Assembly: GCA_900466745.1 (NCBI GenBank)
Contig: UBNE01000028.1
Coordinates: forward strand, 210,849-274,848
DNA from: Hyphomicrobiales bacterium
GTDB taxonomy: Bacteria; Pseudomonadota; Alphaproteobacteria; Rhizobiales; Beijerinckiaceae
Length of the DNA stretch: 64,000 nucleotides
Direction: 5' to 3'
Shown: one piece after another, positions 48,975 through 60,160 of the stretch
Layout: each line of letters starts with the position of its first letter
Position numbering within the stretch: the stretch's first letter is position 1
Notes under the pieces: model-generated
Database searches by the model: none
The model's input: the letters and a program-made list of their open reading frames with translations, nothing else
Told to the model about the DNA's origin: nothing
Made by a program: the position numbers and the translations under genes

Positions 48975-49775
48975 ATGAACCAGCGCGTGTTTCCGGCGGC
49001 CACGGGCCGCGTCCCGCCCGGGGCGATCGGCCATAACCGTGGCGTCGTGCGCCCGAACTACGCCTTCATGCCGCCCGAGGGCGTGCTCGTCAGCCGCCTG
49101 CCGCACTACAAGGACACGATCGCGCGCATCCTCGCCGCGCCGGTGCTGGGCGCCGGCTTCGCCCAGTATGTGCTCGAGATCGCGCCCGGCGGCGGAACCG
49201 CGGCCGCCTTCGCGGAGGAGGGCGTCCAGCATTTCTTCTACGGGCTGGCGGGCGAGGCGGCCTTCGGCCTGGCCGGAAGCGCTGCGAAGCCGCTGGCGGC
49301 CGGCGGCTTCGCCTATCTGCCGCCGGGCACGCCCTTCACCCTGCGCAACCAGACGGCCGAGACGGTGCGCGTGCTCGCGCTGCGCAAGCGCTACGAGCCG
49401 GCGCCGGGCTTCGCCGTCCCGGAGCCGATCCTGTCCCATCAGGACGCGGTGCCGATGACGAATCACACCGGCATGGAGGGGCGCGGCTTCCAGTTCCTGC
49501 TGCCCTATGGCGATCTGCGCTTCGACTTCGAGATGAACCTGATGTGGTTCAAGCCGGGCGTCTGCTTCCCGGCGGTCGAGACCCATGTGATGGAGCATGG
49601 TCTCTACATGCTGGAGGGGCAGGGCCTCTACCTGCTCGGCGCGGAGTGGCACGAGATCTGGGCGCGGGATTTCATCTGGATGGGCGGATACTGCCCGCAG
49701 CAATTCTATCCGACCGGCCAGGGCGACGCCTGCTACCTGCTCTACAAGAACGTCAACCGCGACGTGCCGCTCTGA
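48975..49775 (+). CDS. allE: (S)-ureidoglycine aminohydrolase
   Basis: This 266-residue bicupin uses Mn to deaminate (S)-ureidoglycine to (S)-ureidoglycolate after allantoate in purine catabolism. The second cupin has the metal-site motif ETHVMEHGLYMLEGQG and WHEIWARDFIWMGGYCPQ, characteristic of AllE/UGHY. Other allantoin genes are not in the window. It lies 37 bases after the MFS gene, and a terminator follows. Confidence 0.9.
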   Translation: MNQRVFPAATGRVPPGAIGHNRGVVRPNYAFMPPEGVLVSRLPHYKDTIARILAAPVLGAGFAQYVLEIAPGGGTAAAFAEEGVQHFFYGLAGEAAFGLAGSAAKPLAAGGFAYLPPGTPFTLRNQTAETVRVLALRKRYEPAPGFAVPEPILSHQDAVPMTNHTGMEGRGFQFLLPYGDLRFDFEMNLMWFKPGVCFPAVETHVMEHGLYMLEGQGLYLLGAEWHEIWARDFIWMGGYCPQQFYPTGQGDACYLLYKNVNRDVPL

Positions 49776-49878
49776 CCTCGCTTCCGCGAACGGCTGACAT
49801 TCGAGCGGATTTGTAAGCGCGGCGGTTTGCGCTCCTCGCCGAAACTTGCCACAAATTCGCCTGACACTGGCGACGCAG

Positions 49879-49910
49879 AGCGGGCCTTTTCGTCTTAGGG
49901 CCCGTTTTTT
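49879..49910 (+). terminator. Rho-independent terminator upstream of hppA
   Basis: CGGGCC and GGCCCG form a GC stem with a 12-base loop, followed by TTTTTT. It separates allE from hppA. The long loop makes it weaker than the others. Confidence 0.65.
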
Positions 49911-49988
49911 CGCTGCCTGACGTCCAACGCTGCAAAAGAGGAGCGGCAGCGCTCCCGACGGCTCGGAAGCTCAAGGTCAGGAAAACGA

Positions 49989-52145
<2,157 letters not shown>

Positions 52146-52171
52146 GCGCGGGCTCTTGCCTGAACCATTCG

Positions 52172-52197
52172 ACCCGCGGCGAAAGCCGCGGGTTTTT
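52172..52197 (+). terminator. Rho-independent terminator of hppA
   Basis: ACCCGCGGC / GCCGCGGGT form a perfect 9-bp stem with the tetraloop GAAA and a five-T tail. Confidence 0.88.
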
Positions 52198-52210
52198 CTG
52201 TGGGCGATCC

Positions 52211-52316
52211 ACGCCGTCGTTGCGAGCGCAGCGAAGCCATCCAGCGGGGGCCGGATCGAACGTTTCAGCCCGGTCCTCCTGGATTGCTGCGACGCTCCGC
52301 TCCTCGCACTGACGAA
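52211..52316. repeat. Dispersed repeat, family C (CGTTGCGAGCGCAGCGAAGC type)
   Basis: CGTTGCGAGCGCAGCGAAGC and a degenerate complement GCTGCGACGCTCCGCTCCTC lie about 60 bases apart, with CATCCAG / CTGGAT inside. This is a common intergenic repeat type in alphaproteobacteria. No gene is present. Confidence 0.6.
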
Positions 52317-52369
52317 GCGGGTCGCGTGCGGAGAAAAATCCCCGATAAAGCAAAAGCTTGCGAGTCCCA

Positions 52370-52400
52370 CTTGAATCAATGCGGCAGCCGCTTGAATCAA
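52370..52400 (+). promoter_or_regulatory. Paired CTTGAATCAA direct repeat upstream of the DMT gene
   Basis: Two identical copies of CTTGAATCAA start at 52370 and 52391, 21 bp apart, which is two helical turns. Each contains the odd palindrome TTGA-A-TCAA. They lie about 90-120 bases before the DMT start and may be an operator pair. Confidence 0.5.
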
Positions 52401-52488
52401 CTCCGCAAGTTACGGCCGCGAGCGTAGCGTTGCCGCATGCATCGGCATCGCGCCGCTGGCATGGTCCCGGCCCGACCGAGGAGAGACC

Positions 52489-53415
52489 ATGTCCGCGCCA
52501 ACGCTCGAAACTCCCGCCGCCGCCCCGAACCGCACCACCGAATTCGCGCTGCTGCTGGCGCTGGCGACGCTCTGGGGCGGTTCCTACAGCTTCATCAAGC
52601 TCGGCGTCGAGACGATCCCGCCCTTGACCCTGATCGCCGCCCGCACATTGATCGCCGGCGCGATCCTGCTCGCGGTGATCCGCTGGCGCGGCCTGCGGAT
52701 GCCGCGCGACGGCGTGGCCTGGCGGCGCTTCCTGACGCAGGCCCTGCTCAACAGCGTCGTGCCCTTCACGCTGATCGCCTGGGCCGAGCGCAGCGTCGAT
52801 GCCGGCCTCGCCTCGATTCTCAACGGCACCACGCCGGTCTTCGTCTTCCTGATCTCGCTTGCGCCGATGCGGGGCCGCCGCCCCGACTGGCGCAAGGGCC
52901 TGGGCGTCGCGGCCGGCGTCGCCGGCATCAGCCTGATCGTCGGGTTCGACGCCTTCGCCGGGCTGGGGATGCAGGCCCTGCCGCAGCTCGCCATCGTCGC
53001 CGCGACCGTCGCCTATGCCTGCGCGGCGCTGTTCGGCCGGCATTTCGCCGGCATGGACCCGCTGCTGCCGGCCGCCGGCTCGATGCTGGCGGGCACGGCG
53101 CTGCTGATCCCGGCGGCGTTGATCGTCGACAGGCCGTGGACGCTGACGCCCTCGCGGGAATCGGTCCTCGCGCTGCTGGCCCTGTCCGTCTTCTCGACCG
53201 CGCTCGCCTTCGCCATCTATTTCCGGCTGATCCGCACGCTCGGCTCGGTCGGGACGACGGCGGTATCCTATCTGCGCGTGCCGATCGGGGTGACGATCGG
53301 CCTCGTCTTCCTGGGCGAGCGCCTGCAGCCGACGGCCTGGGCCGGGCTGGCGCTGGTGGTTCTCGGCGTCATGGCGATGACGCTGCCGGAGCGCAGGGCG
53401 CCGGCCTCGGGCTGA
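52489..53415 (+). CDS. DMT superfamily (EamA) transporter
   Basis: This 308-residue, ten-helix protein has two EamA repeats: the first with LATLWGGSYSFIKLGVETIPP (split over the first two helices), the second with GSVGTTAVSYLRVPIGVTIG. EamA proteins usually export amino acids or metabolites. GAGGAGAGACC precedes the ATG. Substrate is unknown. Confidence 0.88.
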   Translation: MSAPTLETPAAAPNRTTEFALLLALATLWGGSYSFIKLGVETIPPLTLIAARTLIAGAILLAVIRWRGLRMPRDGVAWRRFLTQALLNSVVPFTLIAWAERSVDAGLASILNGTTPVFVFLISLAPMRGRRPDWRKGLGVAAGVAGISLIVGFDAFAGLGMQALPQLAIVAATVAYACAALFGRHFAGMDPLLPAAGSMLAGTALLIPAALIVDRPWTLTPSRESVLALLALSVFSTALAFAIYFRLIRTLGSVGTTAVSYLRVPIGVTIGLVFLGERLQPTAWAGLALVVLGVMAMTLPERRAPASG

Positions 53416-53433
53416 CCGCGGGCCAGGTTCCTG

Positions 53434-53466
53434 AAAAAACGAACCCCGCGACGCGGTCGCGGGGTT
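53434..53466 (-). terminator. Terminator of bamE
   Basis: AACCCCGCGA / TCGCGGGGTT form a perfect 10-bp stem with a five-base loop. On the minus strand it is followed by CG and six T, so it chiefly ends bamE. It lies between converging DMT and bamE genes. Confidence 0.8.
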
Positions 53467-53493
53467 GCCCTGTTCCGGGAGGCGCCGCCGCGG

Positions 53494-54000
53494 TCAGTTG
53501 CTGCTCAGCCCGCCCAGCGGGTTGAACTTGGTGACGCCGCGGAAGAGGTTGCGCAGGAAGCTCTGCTCCTCGCCGCCGGCCGGGGTGCGGCGGCTGATGA
53601 AGTCGAAGATCACGCCATCCTGCAGGCCGTAATTGGCGATGCGCTCCACCTTGAAGCTCTTGTTGAAATAGATCACCAGCACCTGCTGGTCGATGATCTG
53701 CGGGTCCTGGAACTGGAAGCGCCGGCGCATCCGCTGGCTGATATAGTAGAAGGTGCGGTTGCCGACCGTCGAGGTCGTCGAGGGCGTGCCGAGGATCTGC
53801 AGCACGGATTGCACGTCCATGCCGATCTTGATCTGCGCCACGAGTGCGTCGTCCATCACGAAGCCGCGGTTGAACTCCTCGTTGATGCCGGTCGATGTCG
53901 GCAGCATGAAGCCGCCGGCGTCGGGGCCGCAGCCGGCGAGCGCCAGGGACGAGGTCGCGAGGGCTCCGAACAGGGCGGTACGGCGGGACATGGGATTCAT
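53494..54000 (-). CDS. bamE: Outer-membrane protein assembly factor BamE
   Basis: This 168-residue lipoprotein is part of the BAM complex that folds outer-membrane barrels. The signal ends at the lipobox LALAGC. The SmpA/OmlA domain has IKIGMDVQSVLQILGTPSTTS and a later VLVIYFNKSFKVERI. A second ATG three codons in (53991) could be the real start. It is divergent from the cytochrome chaperone gene, as in other Rhizobiales. Confidence 0.93.
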   Translation of the reverse strand: MNPMSRRTALFGALATSSLALAGCGPDAGGFMLPTSTGINEEFNRGFVMDDALVAQIKIGMDVQSVLQILGTPSTTSTVGNRTFYYISQRMRRRFQFQDPQIIDQQVLVIYFNKSFKVERIANYGLQDGVIFDFISRRTPAGGEEQSFLRNLFRGVTKFNPLGGLSSN

Positions 54001-54146
54001 GCGGGCACGGTCCAGAGGCGGGGCGGATGGTGACGGTCTGTGATCGTTCCAAGCCGCTTGTCAAAGGGGGCAGGGTTGGCGTAACGCCCGAGGATGGCTT
54101 TGGCAAGGCGAGGACGCCGGCAACGCGACCGGGCGAAGGCAAAGGT

Positions 54147-54689
54147 GTGATTTTCGGCTGGTTCGGCAAGCGTGCGCAGCGGCGCGCACCTGTGGATGCG
54201 CTGTTCGGGCGGGTCGCCGAGGCCTCGCGCCGGCCGGCGCTCTACCTCGAAGGCGGCATTCCCGACAGCTTCGAGGGCCGCTTCGAATCGCTGACGCTGC
54301 ACATGTTCCTGGTGCTGCGGCGGCTGCGCGAATTGCCGGCGCCCGCCGGCGAGCTGTCGCAGGAGCTGATCGACGCCTGCTTCGGCTATCTCGAACTCGG
54401 CTTCCGCAATGGCGGCGTCAGCGACATCGCCGTGCCGAAGCGGATGAAGAAGATCGGCCAGATGTTCTACGGCCGCATCCAGGCCTGCGAGGCGGGCTTC
54501 GCCGCGCCGCAGGACGAGGCCCTGGTCGAGACCCTGCGCCGCAACGCCTCGCCTTCGGGCGCCCCGGCCCTGGCGGCCTATCTGCGCGCGGTGCGGACGG
54601 AGTTCGCCGGCCTCGGCCTCGATGCGCTTCTGCACCGGGAGCCGCTCTTTCCCGCCTTCGCGAGCGAGGAGGCCGCGCATGACGCCTGA
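54147..54689 (+). CDS. Ubiquinol-cytochrome c chaperone family protein
   Basis: This 180-residue protein belongs to the CBP3/UPF0174 family, which in mitochondria helps cytochrome b and bc1 assembly. Visible are GRFESLTLHMFLVLRRL and DIAVPKRMKKIGQMFYGRI. I choose the GTG at 54147 because homologues begin near this point; a frame from 54027 adds a leader not typical of the family. It overlaps the DUF177 gene by 11 bases. A TTGTCA-18-TAACGC promoter lies at 54058-54087. Confidence 0.88.
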   Translation: MIFGWFGKRAQRRAPVDALFGRVAEASRRPALYLEGGIPDSFEGRFESLTLHMFLVLRRLRELPAPAGELSQELIDACFGYLELGFRNGGVSDIAVPKRMKKIGQMFYGRIQACEAGFAAPQDEALVETLRRNASPSGAPALAAYLRAVRTEFAGLGLDALLHREPLFPAFASEEAAHDA

Positions 54690-55236
54690 CCATCCGGAGG
54701 CCTCGCCCTTCCGCCATCCCGTCCGGGTCGAGACCATTCGCCAGCGCGGCACCGAGATCGTGCTGGAGGCCGATGCCGGGCAGCGCGCCGCCATCGCCGC
54801 CGCGCTCGGCCTGCCTTCGGTCGAGGCGCTGAGCGCACGCTATCTGGCGATCCGCAACGGCGAACGGGTCAAGCTCGAGGGCCGGATCGCGGCGCATCTG
54901 CACCAGAGCTGCGTCGTCACGCTCGAACCCTTCCCGGTGAAGCTCGACGTGCCGGTGAAGCTCGATTTCGCGCCGCAGGAGGATCCGCAGGCCGTCCCGC
55001 GCCGCGGCGCGGAGGCCGCCGGCATCGACATCGAGGTCCTGCTCAACGAGGACGACCCGCCCGAGCCGATCGTCGACGGCGTCATCGATCTGGGCGCGAT
55101 CACGCTCGAATTCCTGGCGCTTTCGCTCGATCCCTATCCGCGCAAGCCCGGGGTGAGCTTCGAGCCGCCGGCACCGCCGGACGAGGAGGTCTCTCCCTTC
55201 GCCGCGCTCGCGAAACTGAAGCGCGACGCGACATGA
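54679..55236 (+). CDS. DUF177 (YceD) family protein
   Basis: This 185-residue protein matches DUF177: the core LEGRIAAHLHQSCVVTLEPF and an acidic C-terminal part with GVIDLGAITLEFLALSLDPYPRK. YceD is linked to 23S rRNA accumulation. In many bacteria rpmF follows; here the next gene is plsX, 164 bases on, and no rpmF is present, as usual in alphaproteobacteria. Confidence 0.9.
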   Translation: MTPDHPEASPFRHPVRVETIRQRGTEIVLEADAGQRAAIAAALGLPSVEALSARYLAIRNGERVKLEGRIAAHLHQSCVVTLEPFPVKLDVPVKLDFAPQEDPQAVPRRGAEAAGIDIEVLLNEDDPPEPIVDGVIDLGAITLEFLALSLDPYPRKPGVSFEPPAPPDEEVSPFAALAKLKRDAT

Positions 55237-55310
55237 TGCGGTCGATGCGCCGCTCGCGGCCGGACACGGATCACGACGATGATTGAGCAGCGCCAATCCG
55301 CCTGCGCGGC

Positions 55311-55327
55311 TTGCGAGTTGATCGCAA
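55311..55327. promoter_or_regulatory. Inverted repeat upstream of plsX
   Basis: TTGCGA and TCGCAA flank GTTGA, about 75-90 bases before the plsX start. It could be an operator for a fatty-acid regulator, but I cannot assign it. Confidence 0.35.
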
Positions 55328-55400
55328 ACCGCTATTGTCCGGCCGGCAAAGAGCCGCCCCGGATCGAAGGTCGGCCGCTTCCGGGACACACCAGAACTCC

Positions 55401-56459
55401 ATGACACGACCAGTTACAATCGCGCTCGATGCGATGGGCGGGGATCACGGCCCGTCCGTCGTCATTCCCGGCGCCGCCTTGATGCTGGAGCGGCGCCCGG
55501 ATGCGCGCTTCGTCATGTTCGGCGACGAGAAGACCGTCCTGCCGCTGCTCGACCAGCACCCGAAGCTCAAGGCCGTGACGAGCTTCCACCACACCGAGAT
55601 CTCGGTGAAGATGGACGACAAGCCGAGCCAGGCGCTGCGCTACGGCCGCTACAAATCCTCGATGTGGCGCGCCATCGACGCGACCAAGACCGGCGAGGCC
55701 GATGTCACCGTCTCGGCCGGCAACACCGGCGCGCTGATGGCGATGTCGAAATTCTGCCTGAAGTCGATGGCGCAGGTCGACCGGCCGGCGATCGCCTGCC
55801 TGTGGCCGACGGCGCGCGGCGAGAGCATCGTGCTCGATGTCGGCGCCACCATCGGCGCCGATGCCCGCCATCTCGTCGACCTCGCGGTGATGGGCGCGGC
55901 CATGGCCCGCGTCGTCTTCGATCTCGACCGGCCGACGGTCGGCCTGCTCAATGTCGGCGTCGAGGAGATCAAGGGCGTCGAGGCGGTCAAGGAGGCGGGC
56001 CGCATCCTGCGCGAGGGCAATCTCCCGCATCTGGCCTATCACGGCTTCGTCGAGGGCGACGATCTCGGCAAGGGCACGGTCGACGTGGTGGTGACGGAAG
56101 GCTTCACCGGCAATATCGCGCTGAAGACCGCCGAGGGCACCGCCCGCCAGATCGCCTCCTATCTGCGCGCGGCGATGGGCCGGTCGCTGATGGCCAGGAT
56201 CGGCTATGTCTTCGCCCGCGGCGCCTTCGCGGCGCTGCGCGAAAAACTCGATCCGCGCAAATCCAACGGCGGCGTCTTCCTGGGGCTGGAAGGCATCGTC
56301 ATCAAGAGCCATGGCGGCACGGACGCCGTCGGCTTCGCCAGCGCCGCCGAACTCGGCTACGAGATGGCGCGCGAGGACCTGATGGCGAAGCTGCGCGAGA
56401 TGGTCGCCGCCAGCAGCCAGCCGGCGCCGTCGGCGGTGCAGCCGGCCGAGACCGAATAG
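55401..56459 (+). CDS. plsX: Phosphate acyltransferase PlsX
   Basis: This 352-residue enzyme makes acyl-phosphate from acyl-ACP for phospholipid synthesis. It starts with [19 protein letters not shown] and has [40 protein letters not shown] and [12 protein letters not shown]. fabH follows after 12 bases. Confidence 0.96.
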   Translation: MTRPVTIALDAMGGDHGPSVVIPGAALMLERRPDARFVMFGDEKTVLPLLDQHPKLKAVTSFHHTEISVKMDDKPSQALRYGRYKSSMWRAIDATKTGEADVTVSAGNTGALMAMSKFCLKSMAQVDRPAIACLWPTARGESIVLDVGATIGADARHLVDLAVMGAAMARVVFDLDRPTVGLLNVGVEEIKGVEAVKEAGRILREGNLPHLAYHGFVEGDDLGKGTVDVVVTEGFTGNIALKTAEGTARQIASYLRAAMGRSLMARIGYVFARGAFAALREKLDPRKSNGGVFLGLEGIVIKSHGGTDAVGFASAAELGYEMAREDLMAKLREMVAASSQPAPSAVQPAETE

Positions 56460-56471
56460 GGAAAACGTTTC

Positions 56472-57449
56472 TTGTCCATCTTGCGCTCCCAGGTCATCGG
56501 TTGCGGTTCCTATCTTCCCGCCCGCATCGTCACCAATGCCGAACTCGCCGCGCGCGTCGACACCAGCGACGAGTGGATCGTCCAGCGCACCGGCATCCGC
56601 CAGCGCCATATCGCGGCCGATGACGAGCCGACCTCCGTGGTCGGGCTCAAGGCGGCGCAGGACGCCATCGCCGATGCCGGCATCGACGCCTCCGAGATCG
56701 ACCTGATCGTCGTCGCCACCGCGACGCCGGACCACACCTTCCCCGCCACCGCGACGCAGATCCAGGCCGCGCTCGGTATCACCGGCGGCGCCGCCTTCGA
56801 CCTGCAGGCGGTCTGCTCCGGCTTCGTCTTCGCGCTGGCGACGGCCGACAAGTTCCTCACGACGGGCGCGGCGAAGACCGCGCTGGTGATCGGCGCCGAG
56901 ACCTTCTCGCGCATTCTCGACTGGGAGGACCGCGCGACCTGCGTCCTCTTCGGCGACGGGGCCGGCGCCCTGGTGCTGCGGGCGGTGCCGGGCGAGGGGA
57001 CGCTGAAGGATCGCGGCGTGCTCGCGACCCATATCCGCTCGGACGGGCGCTACAAGGACAAGCTCTATGTCGATGGCGGCGCCGGCTCGACCAAGACGGT
57101 CGGCTTCCTGCGCATGGAGGGCAAGGAGGTCTTCCGCCATGCCGTCAACAACCTGGCCGAGACGGTGCGCCACACCTTCGCCGAGACCGGGCTCTCCGGC
57201 GCCGATATCGACTGGTTCGTGCCGCATCAGGCCAATCGCCGGATCATCGACGCCACCGCGGACAAGCTCGGCATCAGCCATGACCATGTCGTGCTGACCG
57301 TCGACCGCCATGGCAACACCTCGGCGGCCTCGATCCCGCTGGCCCTGGCCGAGGCGCATAAGGACGGCCGCATCAAGCCCGGGCAGCTCGTTCTGATCGA
57401 GGCGATGGGCGGCGGCTTCACCTGGGGGTCGGCGCTGATCCGCTGGTGA
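56472..57449 (+). CDS. fabH: Beta-ketoacyl-ACP synthase III
   Basis: This 325-residue enzyme starts fatty-acid synthesis from acetyl-CoA and malonyl-ACP. The catalytic Cys is in [12 protein letters not shown] (near 115), His in [11 protein letters not shown] (near 252) and Asn in [12 protein letters not shown] (near 282). The start is TTG at 56472, with AGGGA about 11 bases upstream; no ATG lies near. Confidence 0.95.
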   Translation: MSILRSQVIGCGSYLPARIVTNAELAARVDTSDEWIVQRTGIRQRHIAADDEPTSVVGLKAAQDAIADAGIDASEIDLIVVATATPDHTFPATATQIQAALGITGGAAFDLQAVCSGFVFALATADKFLTTGAAKTALVIGAETFSRILDWEDRATCVLFGDGAGALVLRAVPGEGTLKDRGVLATHIRSDGRYKDKLYVDGGAGSTKTVGFLRMEGKEVFRHAVNNLAETVRHTFAETGLSGADIDWFVPHQANRRIIDATADKLGISHDHVVLTVDRHGNTSAASIPLALAEAHKDGRIKPGQLVLIEAMGGGFTWGSALIRW

Positions 57450-57639
57450 GCCGGCTTTCGGAATTCGCGCAATTTGTGATGTTTTCTCGCCAATTCGGGC
57501 CGTTTTTGGCCGCCGCGGTCGCAAATCCCGTGTTCGAGGATTGACCGGGGCGGCGGGGGCGCCTAGCGTCCGCCGTCCGTATTTGGCGAAAGGTGGTGGC
57601 TCGATGCCGCCGCCCGTGATCCGCCTTTGGAGGATGTGA

Positions 57640-57954
57640 ATGTCGGGGCAAACGGTGACTCGTGCGGATCTGTGCGAGGCTGTCTACCAGAAGATCGGGC
57701 TGTCGCGGACGGAAGCGTCGAAGCTGGTCGAGACCGTGCTCGACGAGATCTGCAATGCGGTGGCGCGCGGCGAGAATGTGAAGCTGTCCTCCTTCGGTTC
57801 TTTCGTCGTGCGCGACAAGGGCGAGCGAATCGGGCGTAATCCCAAGACGGGCGTCGAGGTGCCCATCGAACCGCGTCGCGTCATGGTGTTCAAGCCCTCG
57901 AACGTGATGAAGGCCCGCATCAACGGGCAGTTGAGTGAGGGTGAGGCCGAGTGA
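57640..57954 (+). CDS. ihfA: Integration host factor subunit alpha
   Basis: This 104-residue DNA-bending protein has [34 protein letters not shown] and the arm tip [20 protein letters not shown], with the intercalating Pro. The fabH-ihfA-merR order is conserved in alphaproteobacteria. A 190-base gap after fabH probably holds its promoter. Confidence 0.96.
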   Translation: MSGQTVTRADLCEAVYQKIGLSRTEASKLVETVLDEICNAVARGENVKLSSFGSFVVRDKGERIGRNPKTGVEVPIEPRRVMVFKPSNVMKARINGQLSEGEAE

Positions 57955-57995
57955 AGCTCGAGTTCCACGCCGGCGAAGCGGATGCGGAGGCCGAG

Positions 57996-58469
57996 ATGGA
58001 CACCAAGAGCCCGGACGCTTTCCGGACCATCAGCGAGGTCGCCGAGGACCTCGACGTTCCCCAGCATGTGCTGCGTTTCTGGGAAACCCGCTTCAACCAG
58101 ATCAAGCCGCTGAAGCGTGGCGGCGGGCGCCGCTACTACCGTCCCGACGACGTCGCCCTGCTCAAGGGCATCCGCCGCCTGCTCTATGGCGAAGGCTATA
58201 CGATCAAGGGCCTGCAGCGCATCCTCAAGGAGCAGGGGCCGCGCCATGTCCAGGCGATCGGCCGCGGCGCCCCGGTCGGCCCCGCGAGCGATCCCGGCTC
58301 CGCCGCCCCGGCGGCAGGCGTGCAGCCCGCCCATGACCGGACGCCGCCGCGCCAGCCCGTCCCGGAAGGGCTCGACGACATCACGGTGCTGACGGCGGTG
58401 ATGGCGGAGCTGGGCGAGTGCCGCCGCATCCTCGAAAACGCGCTGAAGCCGGCCGACGAGCCGGCCTGA
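57996..58469 (+). CDS. MerR family transcriptional regulator
   Basis: This 157-residue protein has the MerR DNA-binding region [20 protein letters not shown] (about 8-27) and [20 protein letters not shown], followed by a Pro-rich linker and a short helix. It matches the MerR protein that always follows ihfA in this lineage, whose role is unknown. The ATG at 57996 has GGAGG upstream; an earlier GTG at 57951 overlaps the ihfA stop and is also possible. Confidence 0.9.
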   Translation: MDTKSPDAFRTISEVAEDLDVPQHVLRFWETRFNQIKPLKRGGGRRYYRPDDVALLKGIRRLLYGEGYTIKGLQRILKEQGPRHVQAIGRGAPVGPASDPGSAAPAAGVQPAHDRTPPRQPVPEGLDDITVLTAVMAELGECRRILENALKPADEPA

Positions 58470-58567
58470 GCCGGCAACCGCCCGGTCGCGGCGCGCGAAT
58501 CCTCCCATCGCAGGGGTGGGGGCGCATCGGCGCTTGAACGGCTGAACCCGCATATTAGCTTGCAGGG

Positions 58568-58637
58568 CGAGGACGACCTCGGGCGAGCAGCCTTCTCTTC
58601 TTCAGGCGTGGACGACCTCGCCGGATTCCTCAGGAGG
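58568..58637 (+). ncRNA. Guanidine-II (mini-ykkC) riboswitch upstream of sugE
   Basis: Two hairpins have identical ACGA loops: CGAGG-ACGA-CCTCG (58568-58581) and GGCGTGG-ACGA-CCTCGCC (58605-58622, one T-T mismatch). A linker of about 23 bases joins them, and the AGGAGG ribosome site (58632-58637) follows ten bases later. Two hairpins with ACGR loops just before the ribosome site are the defining mini-ykkC pattern, and sugE-type exporters are its usual target. Guanidine binding should promote loop pairing and free the ribosome site. Confidence 0.85.
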
Positions 58638-58642
58638 CCGTC

Positions 58643-58960
58643 ATGGCCTGGTTCACTCTTGTCATCGCGGGACTGTTCGAGGTCGGCTGGGCGATCGGGC
58701 TGAAATACACCCATGGCTTCACCCGGCTGGGACCGACCGCCTTCACCGTCGCCAGCATGGCGGTCAGCCTCGGGCTGCTCGGGCTGGCGCTGAAGAGCCT
58801 TCCGGTCGGGACGGCCTATGCCGTCTGGACCGGCATCGGCACGATCGGCACCGCCATCCTGGGCATGGCCCTGCTCGGCGAGCCGGCGAATGCACTCCGG
58901 CTCGCCTGCATCGGCCTCATCGTGGCCGGCATCGTCGGGCTGAAGCTGGTCTCGGCCTGA
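58643..58960 (+). CDS. sugE: SMR family guanidinium exporter (SugE/Gdx)
   Basis: This 105-residue, four-helix dimeric exporter has the conserved Glu in [15 protein letters not shown] (near 13), then [20 protein letters not shown] and [17 protein letters not shown]. SugE/Gdx exports guanidinium with proton exchange; the preceding guanidine-II riboswitch supports this function over quaternary-ammonium resistance. AGGAGG precedes the ATG. Confidence 0.95.
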   Translation: MAWFTLVIAGLFEVGWAIGLKYTHGFTRLGPTAFTVASMAVSLGLLGLALKSLPVGTAYAVWTGIGTIGTAILGMALLGEPANALRLACIGLIVAGIVGLKLVSA

Positions 58961-58969
58961 GCGGCAGGC

Positions 58970-59140
58970 TCAGCGGCGGCGCAAGGCCTCGGGCCAGTAG
59001 CCGCCGCGTTCCAGCGCGACGACCAGGATGATGATGGCGAGCGTCACCACGATCGTCATCAGCTTGGCGTTCCAGGGCACGCCGCGGCCGATCAGCCAGA
59101 GCAGCGCGAGGCCGGCGATGAGCGGAACCATGATCTCCAT
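58970..59140 (-). CDS. Small two-helix membrane protein
   Basis: This protein of about 56 residues starts MEIMVPLIAG and has two hydrophobic segments (MVPLIAGLALLWLIG and LMTIVVTLAIIILVVALE), ending in a basic tail. It resembles small membrane proteins found in Rhizobiales with no known role. The start is uncertain, with ATG at 59140 or 59131 (GGAG close upstream). It converges with sugE. Confidence 0.6.
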   Translation of the reverse strand: MEIMVPLIAGLALLWLIGRGVPWNAKLMTIVVTLAIIILVVALERGGYWPEALRRR

Positions 59141-59200
59141 GGCGCGATCATAGCTTGCTTCGGCCGCGGGCAGAACCGTCGCCGGCAATCCGGCGGGGAT

Positions 59201-60160
59201 TCAGTCCTGGGCTTCGTCGCGCGGGGAGGCGACGGTCCGGTCCCCTTCGACCAGCGGCTTGAGGCGCGCGAGCGCGCCGAAGGCGAAGTCGAGGAACAGC
59301 CGCACGCGCGGCGTGTGCCGCAGGTCGGGATGGGTCAGGAGCCAGAGATCGGCGGCGAGGTCCGGGTCCGGCGCCGCCAGCCGGGCCAGGCCCGGCCGCA
59401 CGTCGCCGATGAAGCAGGGCAGGAAGCCGATGCCGATGCCGGCCTCGATCGCCTCGGCGAGGCCGAGCACCGTGTTGAGCCGGTAGACGACACGCTCCGC
59501 CGCGACATGGCGCGCGAGGTAGCGCACGGCGCTCAACTGGGTGAACTGCTCGCCCAGCGACACCCATTGCCGCTGCCACAGCGCCTCGATCGGCGGCAGT
59601 TCCGGCCCGGGGAAGTCTGAGCTGCGGCCGTAGAGCGCCCAGGCGATGCGGGCGGGCTTGCGGCCGATCAGGGTTTCCGGCGGGTTGTCGGTGGCGCGGA
59701 TGGCGATGTCGGCGTCGCGCTTCGAGAGATTGGCGGCCTGGTTGCCGATCAGGATGTCGAGCCGGATGTCCGGGCACTGCGCCAGGAACTGCGCGAAGAC
59801 CGGCGTCAGCAGGTCGACCAGCAGCGTGTCGTTGGTCGCGATCCGCAATTCGCCGGCCGGCTTGATCTCCTGGCCGGCCAGCCGGCGCGTGAAGGCGTGG
59901 ATGTCGTCATCGACGCGGCCTGCGAGCTGGACCATCTCTTCGCCGGCAGGCGTCGCGATATAGCCGCTGCGGTGGCGCTCGAACAATCTGACGCCGAGCG
60001 CCTCCTCGATCTGGCCGAGCCGCCGGAACACCGTGGAATGGTTGATGCCGAGGGCCGTCGCGGCGGCGGGCAGGGCGCGCTTGTCGGCGATCGCCTTGAT
60101 CAGCCGGAAATCGTCCCAGGCCAGCGATTTGGCCGGGTTGGAGCGGGGAGCGGACGTCAT
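59201..60160 (-). CDS. LysR family transcriptional regulator
   Basis: This 319-residue regulator has a winged helix with LIKAIADKRALPAAATALGI and NHSTVFRRLGQIEEALGVRL, and a LysR substrate-binding domain (about 100-300). It is divergent from mhqO-mhqD with 397 bases between and may control them, or itself, through the palindromes at 60390-60415. The inducer is unknown. Confidence 0.9.
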   Translation of the reverse strand: MTSAPRSNPAKSLAWDDFRLIKAIADKRALPAAATALGINHSTVFRRLGQIEEALGVRLFERHRSGYIATPAGEEMVQLAGRVDDDIHAFTRRLAGQEIKPAGELRIATNDTLLVDLLTPVFAQFLAQCPDIRLDILIGNQAANLSKRDADIAIRATDNPPETLIGRKPARIAWALYGRSSDFPGPELPPIEALWQRQWVSLGEQFTQLSAVRYLARHVAAERVVYRLNTVLGLAEAIEAGIGIGFLPCFIGDVRPGLARLAAPDPDLAADLWLLTHPDLRHTPRVRLFLDFAFGALARLKPLVEGDRTVASPRDEAQD

